Shown piece by piece: positions 1 through 9,300 of a DNA stretch of 64,000 nucleotides. Under the pieces are notes generated by a model, which worked only from the letters and a program-made list of their open reading frames with translations, was not told the origin of the DNA and made no database searches. This DNA is from an uncultured Myxococcales bacterium. Lineage in GTDB: Bacteria; Myxococcota_A; UBA9042; DTJE01. Location of the stretch: positions 11,888-75,887 of the forward strand of contig CALJUR010000109.1 in assembly GCA_937975765.1 (NCBI GenBank), in the 5' to 3' direction. How positions within the stretch are numbered: the first letter of the stretch is position 1; each line of letters begins with the position of its first letter. The translations under genes were made by a program, and so were the position numbers.

Positions 1-1289
1 CGGTTCTCGTACTCCCCCTGGTTCAGGAACCTTTCCTCGAACGCCTCCCCGAACCGCAGGTACTGCTTGTCCAGGGCCGGCAGTTCCTCCTCGCCGATGA
101 CCACCGCCAGCGCCCGCACCCTCTTCACGTAGGCGTAGCAGGCGAACAGCTGGCTGGCCAGCGTCGGGTGGTCGTCCCGCGTGTATCCCCTGCCGACGCC
201 GTCCTTCATCAGCCGCGACAGGGACGGCAGGCCCGCAATCGGCGGGTAGATGCCGCGCTGGAACAGGTCCCGGTCCAGCACGATCTGCCCCTCCGTGATG
301 TACCCGGTCAGGTCCGGCACGGGGTGGCTGATGTCGTCCGACGGCATCGTCAGGATGGCCATCTGCGTGATGGACCCTCCCGACCCCTCGATGCGCCCGG
401 CGCGCTCGTACAGGCTGGCGAGGTCGGAGTACAGGTACCCCGGGTAGCCCTTGCGGCCCGGGATCTCGCCGCGCGCGGTCCCGACCTCGCGCAGGCTCTC
501 GCAGTAGTTCGTCATGTCGGTCAGCAGCACCAGCACGTGCTGCCCGCAGTCGAAGGCCAGGTGCTCGGCCAGCGTCAGCGCGACCCGCGGCGTCATCAGC
601 CGCTCGACCGACGGGGCGTCGGCCAGCGACAGGAACAGGGCCACGCGCGCCAGCGTGCCGGTGTCCTCGAAGTTCCGGATGAAGTACTCGGCCACGTCGT
701 GCTTGACGCCCATGCCCGCGAAGACGATCGAGAAGCCCGCGTCCTCCTCCAGCAGCCGCGCCTGGCGCACGATCTGCGCGGACACCCGGTCGTGCGGCAG
801 GCCGTTGCCGCTGAAGATCGGCAGTTTCTGGCCCCGCACGATCGCGTTCATGCCGTCGATCGCGGACAGCCCGGTCTGGATGAACTCGCGCGGGTAGCGG
901 CGCGCGAAGGGGTTGATCGGCAGGCCGTTCACGTCGCGCCGGTCGGCCGCGAACGCCATGGACCCGCCGTCCGCCGGCCGCCCCAGCCCGTCGAACACTC
1001 GGCCCAGCATGCGGCGCGACACCGGCAGCCGGAAGGACTCGCCCAGGAAGCGGGTGCGGATGCCCTGGTTGGACAGCCCGGTGGTGCCCTCCAGCACCTG
1101 CACGACGGCCTGCGTCTCCGAGATGTCCAGAACGCGGCCCATGCGGGCGTGACCGGCGGGGTCCCGGATCTCGACCACCTCGTCGAAGCCGACGTCGCGG
1201 ACCTTCTCGACAAAGACCAGCGGGCCCTCGATTCGCGACGCGCCCGCGTACTCCAGGCCGCGATCGACGATGTCGAAGCCGTCCGTCAC
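1..1289 (-). CDS. ntpB: V/A-type ATP synthase subunit B (C-terminus outside window)
   Basis: This is the non-catalytic nucleotide-binding subunit of the V1/A1 head, which alternates with subunit A in the hexamer at the cytoplasmic face. The translated start reads MTDGFDIVDRGLEYAG and continues through family blocks such as FARRYPREFIQTGLSAIDG, IFSGNGLPHD, FAGMGVKHDVAEYF and the ALTLAEHLAF / VLVLLTDMTNYCE region. About 429 codons are present against a usual 460 or so, so only the last 30 or so residues lie beyond position 1. The start chosen is GTG at 1289-1287, which overlaps the TGA of subunit A (GTGA), the normal coupling of A to B in these operons. As in other B subunits the P-loop is replaced (SGNGLPHD), so it is not the catalytic subunit. 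Confidence 0.95.
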   Translation of the reverse strand, partial: MTDGFDIVDRGLEYAGASRIEGPLVFVEKVRDVGFDEVVEIRDPAGHARMGRVLDISETQAVVQVLEGTTGLSNQGIRTRFLGESFRLPVSRRMLGRVFDGLGRPADGGSMAFAADRRDVNGLPINPFARRYPREFIQTGLSAIDGMNAIVRGQKLPIFSGNGLPHDRVSAQIVRQARLLEEDAGFSIVFAGMGVKHDVAEYFIRNFEDTGTLARVALFLSLADAPSVERLMTPRVALTLAEHLAFDCGQHVLVLLTDMTNYCESLREVGTARGEIPGRKGYPGYLYSDLASLYERAGRIEGSGGSITQMAILTMPSDDISHPVPDLTGYITEGQIVLDRDLFQRGIYPPIAGLPSLSRLMKDGVGRGYTRDDHPTLASQLFACYAYVKRVRALAVVIGEEELPALDKQYLRFGEAFEERFLNQGEYEN

Positions 1290-3055
1290 GGAGCCGCCTC
1301 CGGGGGCTTCGCCAGGCCCGCCAGTTCCTGCCGCACCCGCCGCTGGAGCGCCTCCAGCGCCTCCATCTCGTCGTTGCCGTGCGCGGACTTGGCCCGCATC
1401 ACCAGCGGCACGCACGGCAGGGCACGGATGGACGCCAGCGGCACGCCCGCCTCGACCAGCGCGTGCCCCTCCCGGTACAGCATCAGCAGGATCCGCAGCA
1501 GCGCGATCTGCCTCTCGGGCGTGCAGTAGGCGTCCTTGTCGTCGAACGCGCTCTGGGCCAGGAACCCGTCCTTCAGCAGTTCGGCGACGAACAGCACCAG
1601 TCGCTGCGATTCGGGCAGCACGTCCGGCCCGACCAGCCGCACGATCTGCTGCAGGCGGTCCTCCCGCTGCAGCAGCGTGATCGCCTCGGTGCGCAGCGCC
1701 GCCCAGTCCGGGGCCTGCCCCTCCCACCAGCCGCTGATGTCCTCGACGTACTCGGAATACGAGTGCAGCCAGTGGATGGCCGGGTAGTGGCGCGCGTTGG
1801 CCAGTTCGGTGTCCAGTGCCCAGAAGCAGCGGATGAACCGGCGCGTGTGCTGGGTCACGGGTTCCGAGAAGTCGCCTCCGGGGGGGCTGACGGCCCCGAC
1901 GATGCTGACCGAGGCGGGCCGGCCCTCCAGGGTCGTGACCGCGCCGCCGCGCTCGTAGAACTGGGCCAGCCGGGTCGGCAGCGACGCCGGGAAGCCCTCC
2001 TCGGCGGGCATCTCCTCCAGGCGCGCCGCCAGTTCGCGCAGGGCCTCGGCCCAGCGGCTGGTGCTGTCCGCGAAGACCGCCACGTCCAGGCCCTGGTCCC
2101 GGTAGTACTCGGCCAGCGTGATGCCGGTGTAGATGGACACCTCGCGGGCCGCGACGGGCATGTTCGAGGTGTTGGCGATCAGGATCGTGCGCTCCATCAG
2201 CGGGCGGCCCGTGCGCGGGTCCTTCAGCTCGGGGAACTCGCGCAGCACCTCGGTCATCTCGTTGCCGCGCTCGCCGCACCCGATGAAGACGATGATGGCG
2301 GCGTCGGACCACTTGGCCAGCTGGTGCTGGGTGATCGTCTTGCCGGTGCCGAAGCCGCCCGGGATCGCCGCGGCGCCGCCCTTCCCGATCGGGAACAGCG
2401 CGTCGATGATGCGCTGGCCGGTGATCAGCGGCCGGTCGATGCGGCGGCGGGCACGGATCGGGCGCGGCAGGCGCACCGGCCACTGCTGCACCATGCGGAC
2501 CTCGCGCGGCCCGGCGCCGTCCTCGACCACGGCCAGCACGTCGCGGCCGGTCCATTCCCCCGCGGGCACGATGCGGCGGACGGTGCCCGACACCCCCGGC
2601 GGCACCAGGACGCGGTGCAGCACCAGCGGCGTCTCGCGGACCTCCCCGATCGCCTGCCCGGCGACGACCGCGTCGCCCTCCTTCACCACCGGCACGAACG
2701 GCCAGCGACGTTCCGGGTCCAGCGGGTCCACCTTCTCGCCGCGCCGGATCCACGCGCCGCTGCGCGCCATGATGCCGGGCAGGGGCCGCTGGATGCCGTC
2801 GTAGATGTTGCCCACCAGCCCGGGCCCCAGCCACACCGACAGCGGTGCGCCGGTGGGCCGCACGGCCGCACCGGGCTTCAGCATCGTGGTGTCCTCGTAC
2901 ACCTGCAGCGTCGCGGTCTCGCCGACCAGCCGAACCACTTCGCCGACCAGCCCCTGCTCGCCGACGTGCACCACCTCGTACATCTGCGCGCCGGTCATCC
3001 CGACGGCCGTCACGATGGGGCCGCTGATGCGCGTGACCACCGGGGTGACGCTCAT
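1286..3055 (-). CDS. ntpA: V/A-type ATP synthase catalytic subunit A
   Basis: Catalytic ATP-hydrolysing or ATP-synthesising subunit, 589 residues, a normal length for the family. The beta-barrel N-terminus (ISGPIVTAVGM), the 'non-homologous' insertion around residues 100-190 that marks A subunits, a P-loop GGFGTGKT at 233-240, and the GCGERGNEMTEVLREFPEL and DSTSRWAEALRE blocks are all visible. Start ATG at 3055-3053 overlaps the TGA of subunit E (ATGA); a longer upstream reading frame exists but would run through all of subunit E and is a shadow. Its GTGA overlap with subunit B makes E-A-B one translationally coupled block. Whether the enzyme pumps H+ or Na+ cannot be read from this subunit. 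Confidence 0.97.
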   Translation of the reverse strand: MSVTPVVTRISGPIVTAVGMTGAQMYEVVHVGEQGLVGEVVRLVGETATLQVYEDTTMLKPGAAVRPTGAPLSVWLGPGLVGNIYDGIQRPLPGIMARSGAWIRRGEKVDPLDPERRWPFVPVVKEGDAVVAGQAIGEVRETPLVLHRVLVPPGVSGTVRRIVPAGEWTGRDVLAVVEDGAGPREVRMVQQWPVRLPRPIRARRRIDRPLITGQRIIDALFPIGKGGAAAIPGGFGTGKTITQHQLAKWSDAAIIVFIGCGERGNEMTEVLREFPELKDPRTGRPLMERTILIANTSNMPVAAREVSIYTGITLAEYYRDQGLDVAVFADSTSRWAEALRELAARLEEMPAEEGFPASLPTRLAQFYERGGAVTTLEGRPASVSIVGAVSPPGGDFSEPVTQHTRRFIRCFWALDTELANARHYPAIHWLHSYSEYVEDISGWWEGQAPDWAALRTEAITLLQREDRLQQIVRLVGPDVLPESQRLVLFVAELLKDGFLAQSAFDDKDAYCTPERQIALLRILLMLYREGHALVEAGVPLASIRALPCVPLVMRAKSAHGNDEMEALEALQRRVRQELAGLAKPPEAAP

Positions 3056-3666
3056 GACTCCCCCGCCACGCGGGCCACGATCTCCCGCCGAAGGTCCGGC
3101 CACAGCCTCGACAGCCGCGCGGACAGCCGGTCGTCCCAGACCTGCCGCCCCCCGGCGTCCTGCACGATGACGCCGCCGCCCTCGATGGACGGGTCCTCCT
3201 GCACCTCCAGCCGCGGGGACGACCGCGACACCTGCCGGGCGATCGCCTGGGCCAACGGGCCATCCCCCGGCGCCACCCGCAGCACGAAGGCGTCGCCCGC
3301 CATGCCGGCCAGCGCCTGCGCCACCAGGGCCTGCAGCGCCGCCGGGTAGTCGTACCCGTCGCGCGCCGCCAGCCGGTCCAGGGCCCGCCGGTACAGGGCC
3401 TGCAGCAGTTCCTCGACCCGGGCCGACCGCATGCGACCCGCCTCGACCGGCACCGTGGCCAGGATCGCCTCGACCCGTCGCGACGCATCGGCGCGCGCCT
3501 GCTCCAGGCGCTGCTGCCGCGCCCGCCCCGCCTCCTCCCCGGCCTGCGCCCGCAGCGCCTCGGCCTGCCGCGCGCCCTCCCGGGCGATCCCCTCGGCCCG
3601 CGACCACGCGTCCGCCAGGATCTCCCGGCACAGGACCTCCGGGTCGGCGGTGGCAGGCCCTGCCAT
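3052..3666 (-). CDS. ntpE: V/A-type ATP synthase subunit E (peripheral stalk)
   Basis: Peripheral-stalk subunit that ties the A/B head to the membrane part. The 204-residue protein has the expected layout: an Ala/Glu/Arg-rich N-terminal helix (about residues 15-70, rich in EARAGEEAGRARQQ-type heptads, probably coiled coil) and a compact C-terminal domain ending with the conserved-looking GGGVIVQDAGGRQVWDDRLS stretch followed by an R-rich helix. The ATG at 3666 directly follows the TAG of the gene upstream (TAGATG) and the TGA overlaps the start of subunit A. Sequence identity within this family is low, so the call rests on length, coiled-coil pattern, the C-terminal block and gene order. Confidence 0.85.
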   Translation of the reverse strand: MAGPATADPEVLCREILADAWSRAEGIAREGARQAEALRAQAGEEAGRARQQRLEQARADASRRVEAILATVPVEAGRMRSARVEELLQALYRRALDRLAARDGYDYPAALQALVAQALAGMAGDAFVLRVAPGDGPLAQAIARQVSRSSPRLEVQEDPSIEGGGVIVQDAGGRQVWDDRLSARLSRLWPDLRREIVARVAGES

Positions 3667-3984
3667 CTAGCCCTCCTCCCGGACGCGGATGCCGACTGCG
3701 GCCTGCACGATCCGGTGCAGCCCCGCACGCGACGGCGAAGGGCCCGCCGGCCCCGGGATCTCGACGACCAGCGGCCGGTCGCGGGTCTGGCGGAAGGCGT
3801 CCAGTTGCGCCCGGATGCCCTCGGCCACGCCCTCGGTCAGCACCAGGATTCCCACGTCGGGGCGGCGGGCGGCCTGTTCCAGGAGATCCGCGGCCTGCGC
3901 GGGGGTGCGGGCGGGAAGGCCCTCGATGCCGGCCAGCCGGAAGCCCCGCACGGTGTCCTCGTCGGCGATGCAGAGGAACTTCAT
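3667..3984 (-). CDS. ntpG: V/A-type ATP synthase subunit F (central stalk)
   Basis: Small Rossmann-like subunit of the central rotor stalk. The 105 residues start MKFLCIADEDTVRGFRLAGI, the standard opening of the family (a beta strand followed by 'D-x-x-T-x-x-G-F-x-L-x-G'), and include the DVGILVLTEGVAEGIR strand-helix that normally follows. The length matches (about 100). It lies 37 bases downstream of the proteolipid gene and abuts subunit E. In most bacterial operons subunit C sits next to F and E; no C subunit is present here, so it may lie elsewhere. Confidence 0.9.
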   Translation of the reverse strand: MKFLCIADEDTVRGFRLAGIEGLPARTPAQAADLLEQAARRPDVGILVLTEGVAEGIRAQLDAFRQTRDRPLVVEIPGPAGPSPSRAGLHRIVQAAVGIRVREEG

Positions 3985-4021
3985 CGCCCGCCCCCTGTCC
4001 GGGAGCCCGACGGCAGGGCCC

Positions 4022-4357
4022 CTAGATCCGCTGGACCAGCATCATCGCGATGACGAAGCCCAGGACCGCGAGCCCCTCGGCCAGGGCGACGAACACCAGG
4101 CTCCGGTTCAGCAGTTCCGGCTTCTCGGCCGCCGCGCCGATCGCCGCCGCGCCGATCCGCGCCACCGCGTGCGCCGCGCCGAACACGCACATCGAGATCG
4201 CGAACGCCGCCGTCGCCCCCAGGCCGACCTTGCGGTATACGTCGAACTCGTCCGCCGGCGCCGCGACCTCCGGGGGCTCGGCCGCCAGCGTGGCGACCAC
4301 GAACAGCAGCGCGAAGACGAAGACCGTGGCGATCGATCCCCACAGGAACCGTCTCAT
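4022..4357 (-). CDS. ntpK: V/A-type ATP synthase proteolipid subunit K (c-ring)
   Basis: Membrane rotor (c-ring) subunit. The 111 residues hold an N-terminal signal-like hydrophobic segment (about 5-25), then a hairpin of two helices: 44-78, rich in Gly and Ala (GLGATAAFAISM, ARIGAAAIGAAAEKPEL), and 86-107 carrying the ion-binding glutamate at about E94 (ALAEGLAVLGF). It is therefore an 8-kDa-type c subunit with one carboxylate per hairpin plus a leader, as in several V/A-type bacterial enzymes. ATG at 4357 is preceded by a good GGGAGG ribosome site. It is first in the operon; a candidate promoter lies just upstream. Confidence 0.9.
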   Translation of the reverse strand: MRRFLWGSIATVFVFALLFVVATLAAEPPEVAAPADEFDVYRKVGLGATAAFAISMCVFGAAHAVARIGAAAIGAAAEKPELLNRSLVFVALAEGLAVLGFVIAMMLVQRI

Positions 4358-4380
4358 GGCCGCCTCCCTTCCATGGATAC

Positions 4381-4409
4381 CGCGTAGCCCCGGGGTCCGG
4401 GGGAGTCAA
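4381..4409 (-). promoter_or_regulatory. Candidate sigma-70 promoter for the ATPase operon
   Basis: On the minus strand TTGACT (4409-4404) is followed after 17 bases by TACGCG (4386-4381), 23 bases before the ntpK start. The -35 is good and the -10 poor, so this is a tentative call. Confidence 0.35.
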
Positions 4410-4492
4410 GCCGGGGGGGCGGAAGGGCCAGCAGGCACGCGCCGGGACCGGTCAGGGTCCGCGGACCCGCCCGGGGAGCGTCGCGACCGGCA

Positions 4493-6172
4493 TCAGGGGG
4501 TCGGCGCGGGGCGGATCGGGGCCAGCGCGCGGACCTCGACGGACTCGAAGGTCGCCGCGCCTCCCTCGGCGAACAGCCCCAGGCCGTCGGAGGCCGGGTC
4601 GGCGAAGACCAGCGCGGTGATCGCCGCGTCGCCCGCGAATACCTCGACGGAGGAGGCATCGACCAGCACGCGCAACGAGACGCGGCCGTCCGGGCCAGGC
4701 GCGCAGGCCGCAGGGAACCGCCCGGCGAACAGGCGGTCCACGCCGGGCCCGACCGCGTCGTCCCGGTCCACGAAGACCTCGCCGGTCCCGCGGTCGTACC
4801 CGACCTTCGCGGCCAACCCGTCGCCGCCCGTGAACAGGCGGAGGCCCGCCCGCGACCAGGCGCCGGGCGCCAGTCGCACCGACACGTCCAGCGGCACGCC
4901 GCGCACCGCGCCGCCGAGGTCGTCGTCGCCTTCCACCACGAGACCGGTCCCGCGCGCCAGCACGCCGAGGTCGATCGGCGACAGGTCCACCGGGGACTGC
5001 ACCACCACCGGGACGCCGTCCCGCGAGGCCAGCCGCACGTCCCGGGGGATCGTCAGCGCGCCGCGCCACGCCTCGGTGGGCGTGATCAGGGCGTAGGACC
5101 AGTGGTCCATCCAGGCGATCCAGGTGCGCCGGCCCCCGGGCGCGTTCGACCAGGACTGCGCCGCGTAGAAGTCCGGGCCAAGGTCCGCGTTGCGCGGGCC
5201 GCTGCCCCCGTCCGAGAAGGCGCTGCCGTCGAAGGTGCCGGCGAAGACCCACGCCTCGGGTCGCGCCGCAGCCAACCCGCGGTTCGTGTCGATCTTGAAG
5301 ACCCAGGCCGTGCGCGACGGCTCGCCGTCGATCGGCAACTCGAACAGGTCCGGGCATTCCCAGGTGCCCGTCAGGCCCGCCACCGGCCCGAACGTGCCCG
5401 CGGGCGTCCAGTCCAGCAGGTCTTCGGACCGGTAGAAACGGGCGCGGTCCCCGGCCGCGGCCACCAGCACCCAGCCGTCGCCGTGCCGGAACACCTTCGG
5501 GTCCCGGAAGTCCCGCAGGCCGGGCTCGCGCAACACGGGGCTCCGGGGGTGCAGGACGAAGGTGCGACCACCGTCGGTGCTGACGGCCAGGCTCTGCTTC
5601 TCGGTCCCGTCGGACCCGCCGTGGTGGGTGAAGACCAGCGCCAGGCACCGGTCGGGCGCGTCACCGGCCGCGGCGCAGGCCGCCGGCGCGGCGCCCTCGA
5701 CGACCACGCCCGACCCGGAGTATGGCATCCCCAGCGTGTCGTCGGGGGCCAGCACCGGCGCCAGCGCGGTCCACCGCAGCAGGTCGGCACCCGCCGCGTG
5801 GGCCCAGCGAAGGTCGCCCCAGAACGGGACATCGGGGTTCGCCTGCAGGAACAGGTGGTATTCCCCGTCCGCGAACACCAGCCCGACCGGGTCGTTGATC
5901 CAGCCCGCCTCGGGCGACCAGTGCGCCTGCGGCCGCCACGGCTCGGCCAGGGCCGGGGCCGGCCGAGGCACGTCGAACACGGCCAGCCCGGGCCGGTCCG
6001 GGGCGTCGGGCGACGGTTCGTCGTCCCGGGCGTCGGGAGGCGGGGCGTCCGGTCCCGCGTCCGCGACGTCCTCCGCGGGGAGGTCCCGATCGACCGCCGC
6101 ACCCGGGGTCGAGCAGGCCGCGATCCCGAGGACCGGCAGGATCCACACCCAGGCAGCAAGGCGAGTCTTCAT
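4493..6172 (-). CDS. Secreted glycoside hydrolase family 32 lipoprotein (fructosidase type)
   Basis: Predicted exported beta-fructosidase (invertase, inulinase or levanase type) acting on sucrose or fructans outside the inner membrane. A lipoprotein signal ends at Cys20 (LGIAAC), followed by an Asp/Pro-rich linker to about residue 60. The five-bladed propeller carries the three family signatures: WINDPVG at 91-97 (nucleophile Asp94), FRDPKVF at 222-228 (transition-state Asp) and WECPDLF at 271-277 (acid/base Glu272). A C-terminal beta-sandwich (about 410-550, ending with the VDASSVEVFAG block) is typical of the family. Oddity: the usual WMNDPNG reads WINDPVG, so the second Asn that lines the sugar site is Val, which may change substrate preference. 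No transporter or other sugar gene is adjacent. A TAGGAT hexamer on the minus strand lies six bases before the ATG, so the transcript may have almost no leader. Confidence 0.9.
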   Translation of the reverse strand: MKTRLAAWVWILPVLGIAACSTPGAAVDRDLPAEDVADAGPDAPPPDARDDEPSPDAPDRPGLAVFDVPRPAPALAEPWRPQAHWSPEAGWINDPVGLVFADGEYHLFLQANPDVPFWGDLRWAHAAGADLLRWTALAPVLAPDDTLGMPYSGSGVVVEGAAPAACAAAGDAPDRCLALVFTHHGGSDGTEKQSLAVSTDGGRTFVLHPRSPVLREPGLRDFRDPKVFRHGDGWVLVAAAGDRARFYRSEDLLDWTPAGTFGPVAGLTGTWECPDLFELPIDGEPSRTAWVFKIDTNRGLAAARPEAWVFAGTFDGSAFSDGGSGPRNADLGPDFYAAQSWSNAPGGRRTWIAWMDHWSYALITPTEAWRGALTIPRDVRLASRDGVPVVVQSPVDLSPIDLGVLARGTGLVVEGDDDLGGAVRGVPLDVSVRLAPGAWSRAGLRLFTGGDGLAAKVGYDRGTGEVFVDRDDAVGPGVDRLFAGRFPAACAPGPDGRVSLRVLVDASSVEVFAGDAAITALVFADPASDGLGLFAEGGAATFESVEVRALAPIRPAPTP

Positions 6173-6282
6173 GCGCGCATCCTAGCCCATACGATTCGCG
6201 AGGGCCACGAGCGTCATCCCGGCTGCCACGGGACACCTCCGCACACAGGGGCCGCACGGTTCGCCGTTCGCCCGCCCGCCCG

Positions 6283-6311
6283 TTGACGGTCCCCGGCCGG
6301 CAACGGATACT
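6283..6311 (+). promoter_or_regulatory. Candidate sigma-70 promoter
   Basis: TTGACG (6283-6288), 17-base spacer, GATACT (6306-6311), about 50 bases before the ATG at 6363, which has a GGAGG site. It fits the -35/-10 style seen at several other genes here (TTGAC-, -10 of the form xAxxxT). Confidence 0.55.
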
Positions 6312-6362
6312 GCCTCCACCGGGTTCAACCGAGGACGGCACCGCACCGGGGGCGGAGGGGTC

Positions 6363-9300
6363 ATGAAACGCGAGGTCTTCCTGGTCCTGTGCGCGGCCTG
6401 CCTGGCGTTCGCGTGGGCCTGCGGGTCGGGCGGGTCCGCGGGGCCGGACACGGGCACGGCCCCCGATACCCCGGTGCCGGCGGACGCGCCGGGCGACCTC
6501 CACGGTGCGGACGTGCAGCCGGACCCCGGGGGAATCCCCGTCGATGGCGCGGTCACGTTCCGGTTCCCGCCCGGCATCGACCCCGATCCGATGGGCATCA
6601 CCGTGACTCCCGCCTCGAACGCCCCCCGGGACCCTCTGTTGGTCCCCGGGACCGCCTTCGACTTCGGACCGGACGGCCTGGAATTCGGCGACACGGTGTT
6701 CCTGGTGATCGCGTACGACCCGGCGGCGCTGGCAGGGACGATGCCCCGCAGTTCGCTGCGCCTGGCCAGGGTGGTGGACGGCGCCTGGCAGGTCGTGCCG
6801 GCCAGCGGCTGCCTGCGGGACGAGGATGCGGTCGTGGGGCCGATCAGCGGGTTCTCGACCTACGGCGTGCTGTCCACCGGGGAACCGGCCTCCCTGGACG
6901 AGCCCCAGATCGACGAGATCCATCCGGCACAGGGGCAGCCGGGCGACCCCTTGACCGTCCGGGGCGTGTACCTGGACCGCGAGCCCCGGCAGTTGCAGGT
7001 CGTGTTCGGCCGGGCCGACAACACGGCGACGCCCGCCTCCCGGACCGACTTCCGCGCCGAGGTCCAGGTGCCGGCTGCCATCCCGGCGTCCTCGCTGCCC
7101 CGCCTGCTGCCGGTCCGCCTGGTGAACGGGACGAAGCAGGGCGATGCCCGGTGGTTCACGCTGTGGGAGGTGCCCCCGGAACCGCCGATGATCACGGCCG
7201 TCCAGCCGCAGGTCGGCAGCCCCGGGGACCCGGTCCGGATCAACGCGGTGCGCGTCGCTCCGACGGCCGAGGGCAACCGCGTCCGCTTCAACGGCGTCGA
7301 GGCCACGGTCGAAAGCGTCGAGTTCATCGCGTGGACCGGGGACACCTACCGGCTGAACGTCCGGGTTCCAACGGGTGCGACCACCGGGCCGGTCCAGGTG
7401 GGGCGCGTCGCCGACGACGCGTGGTCCGGGGGGGTCGATTTCACCGTCCAGGATGCGGCCGCGCCGACCCTGGACGCCGGCTGGGAAACGGGGCCCGTCC
7501 GGGTCCCGTGCACGTTCTTCCACCGGGGACGACCCGACCAGTGGTCGTCGTGCACCCCCTCGACCCTGGTGCTGGGCGGCAGCGGCTTCCACTCGCTGCG
7601 GTACCGGCCGATCGCGTCGGAGTATCCCCGGGGCTTCTACGGCCAACTGCTGGTCCGTTTCACCGCCGCGGACGGGACGTCCGTGACCCTGCTGGGATCG
7701 GCTTTGGCCGACGACCTGCTGCTGGTGGACCCCTACGGCCCGGACATCGGTCCCCAGGGCCAGTCGACGCCCCAGGACTTCTTCCAGCGGCGCGCCCCCG
7801 GCGAGGTCGTCCGGGTCCTTGCCTGGGGGAAGGAACTTCAGAGCCAGAACGAGCGCTTCACGAACGCGATCGACCTGGTCGTCGGCGAACCGCTGGTCCA
7901 CGGGGCCGTCCGGTCCCTGGGCACCTCCCTGGTGACGCAACCGGCCACGGACGCCATGGACGCCGCCGTGGGGGACCACCTGTGCCTGGAAGGCCAAGGG
8001 ACGTACCCCTTCGAGATGCTGGAGGCCCCGGGCCTGTGGACGGGGGCGCTGCCCTTCGCGAAGTACGTGCCGGGCGACTACCCGCAGGCGCTGACCGGAC
8101 GCTGCTTCCCGCTGGATGCGCCCGGCGATCTCGTCGTGCGCAACCGGTCCACGCAGCGGTCGTACACGATCCGCGTCCTGCGCGAGGGCATGCCCGCGGT
8201 CGTCCGAACGCCGACGATCGAGGCGGACCCGGGCGGGGATCCCGACCTGGTGCGGGACGGCCTGTTCATGGGGTTCGGGGGCGGCCGGATCACGATCCCG
8301 CCCGGGGCGCTGCCCGCCCACGACGAGGGCGACGGCCGCTACCGGGTCGAGGTTCACCACGCCCCCGGCGCGGTCGAGCCCTTCGACCCGAACCAGTTCG
8401 ACGGGGGCCACCGGTTCTCGCTGGAGATCACGCCGGAACCCCCGGTGCTGCTGGAGCCGATCACGCTGGACCTGCCGTTCGACCCGGCGGCCCACCGCGA
8501 GGCCCCGGAATTCGGGGTCTACGACGAGTCCAGCGGCCTGTTCTGGGCCTTCGCATCCGAGGTGGACGCCGACCGGGGACGGATCCGGTTCAGGATCCCG
8601 GCCGGACTGTACGACGGCGACGGGACGGCGGGCGCTCGCATGACATCGGGCGACGCGGGCATCCACCGGGCGCCCCTGCAGCCGCTGCCCCGCCTCGGCC
8701 TGAACCTGATGTTCCGGCATTTCGGTCTCTTTTCGGGCTGGTACAGCCACTCGACGATCGGCGACACCGACCAGCATTTCCTGGTGAACTACATCAACGA
8801 CCCGGCCAGCCCGCACCACATCTCCAACGCGGCGGCCGACGAGATCGTGGACCTTCTGCTGCAGTCCCGGCAGGTCCTGATGGGCGCGAACCTGCGCGAG
8901 CCGGAATTCACGGTCCACGTCCATGTCCGCGACTACGGGGACCCGGGCGCCTACTATGGCGCGACGGAACGGCGCCTGTTCGGCCTGGGCGATCCCGTCG
9001 TCTACTACAACAGCCGGATCGTGCCGGACCGGGCGAAGTTCCGGACCACGGTGGCGCACGAACTGGTCCACGTCTTCCAGCGCCTCGTGACCACGACCTG
9101 GACGACGCACTGGATCGACGAGGCGACCGCCGAATGGGGGGCGTTCGCCACGGTGGGCGCCGACGACTTCCATGCGTACGCGATGCGGCGATCGGTGCCG
9201 TGGATCCGCGAGTTCCCGGGCAGCCTGCGGTCGGGCCTGGACGAGGAGGAGTCCTACGCGGCCGGCGCGTTCGGGATCTGGCTGGCCTGGCACTATGACG

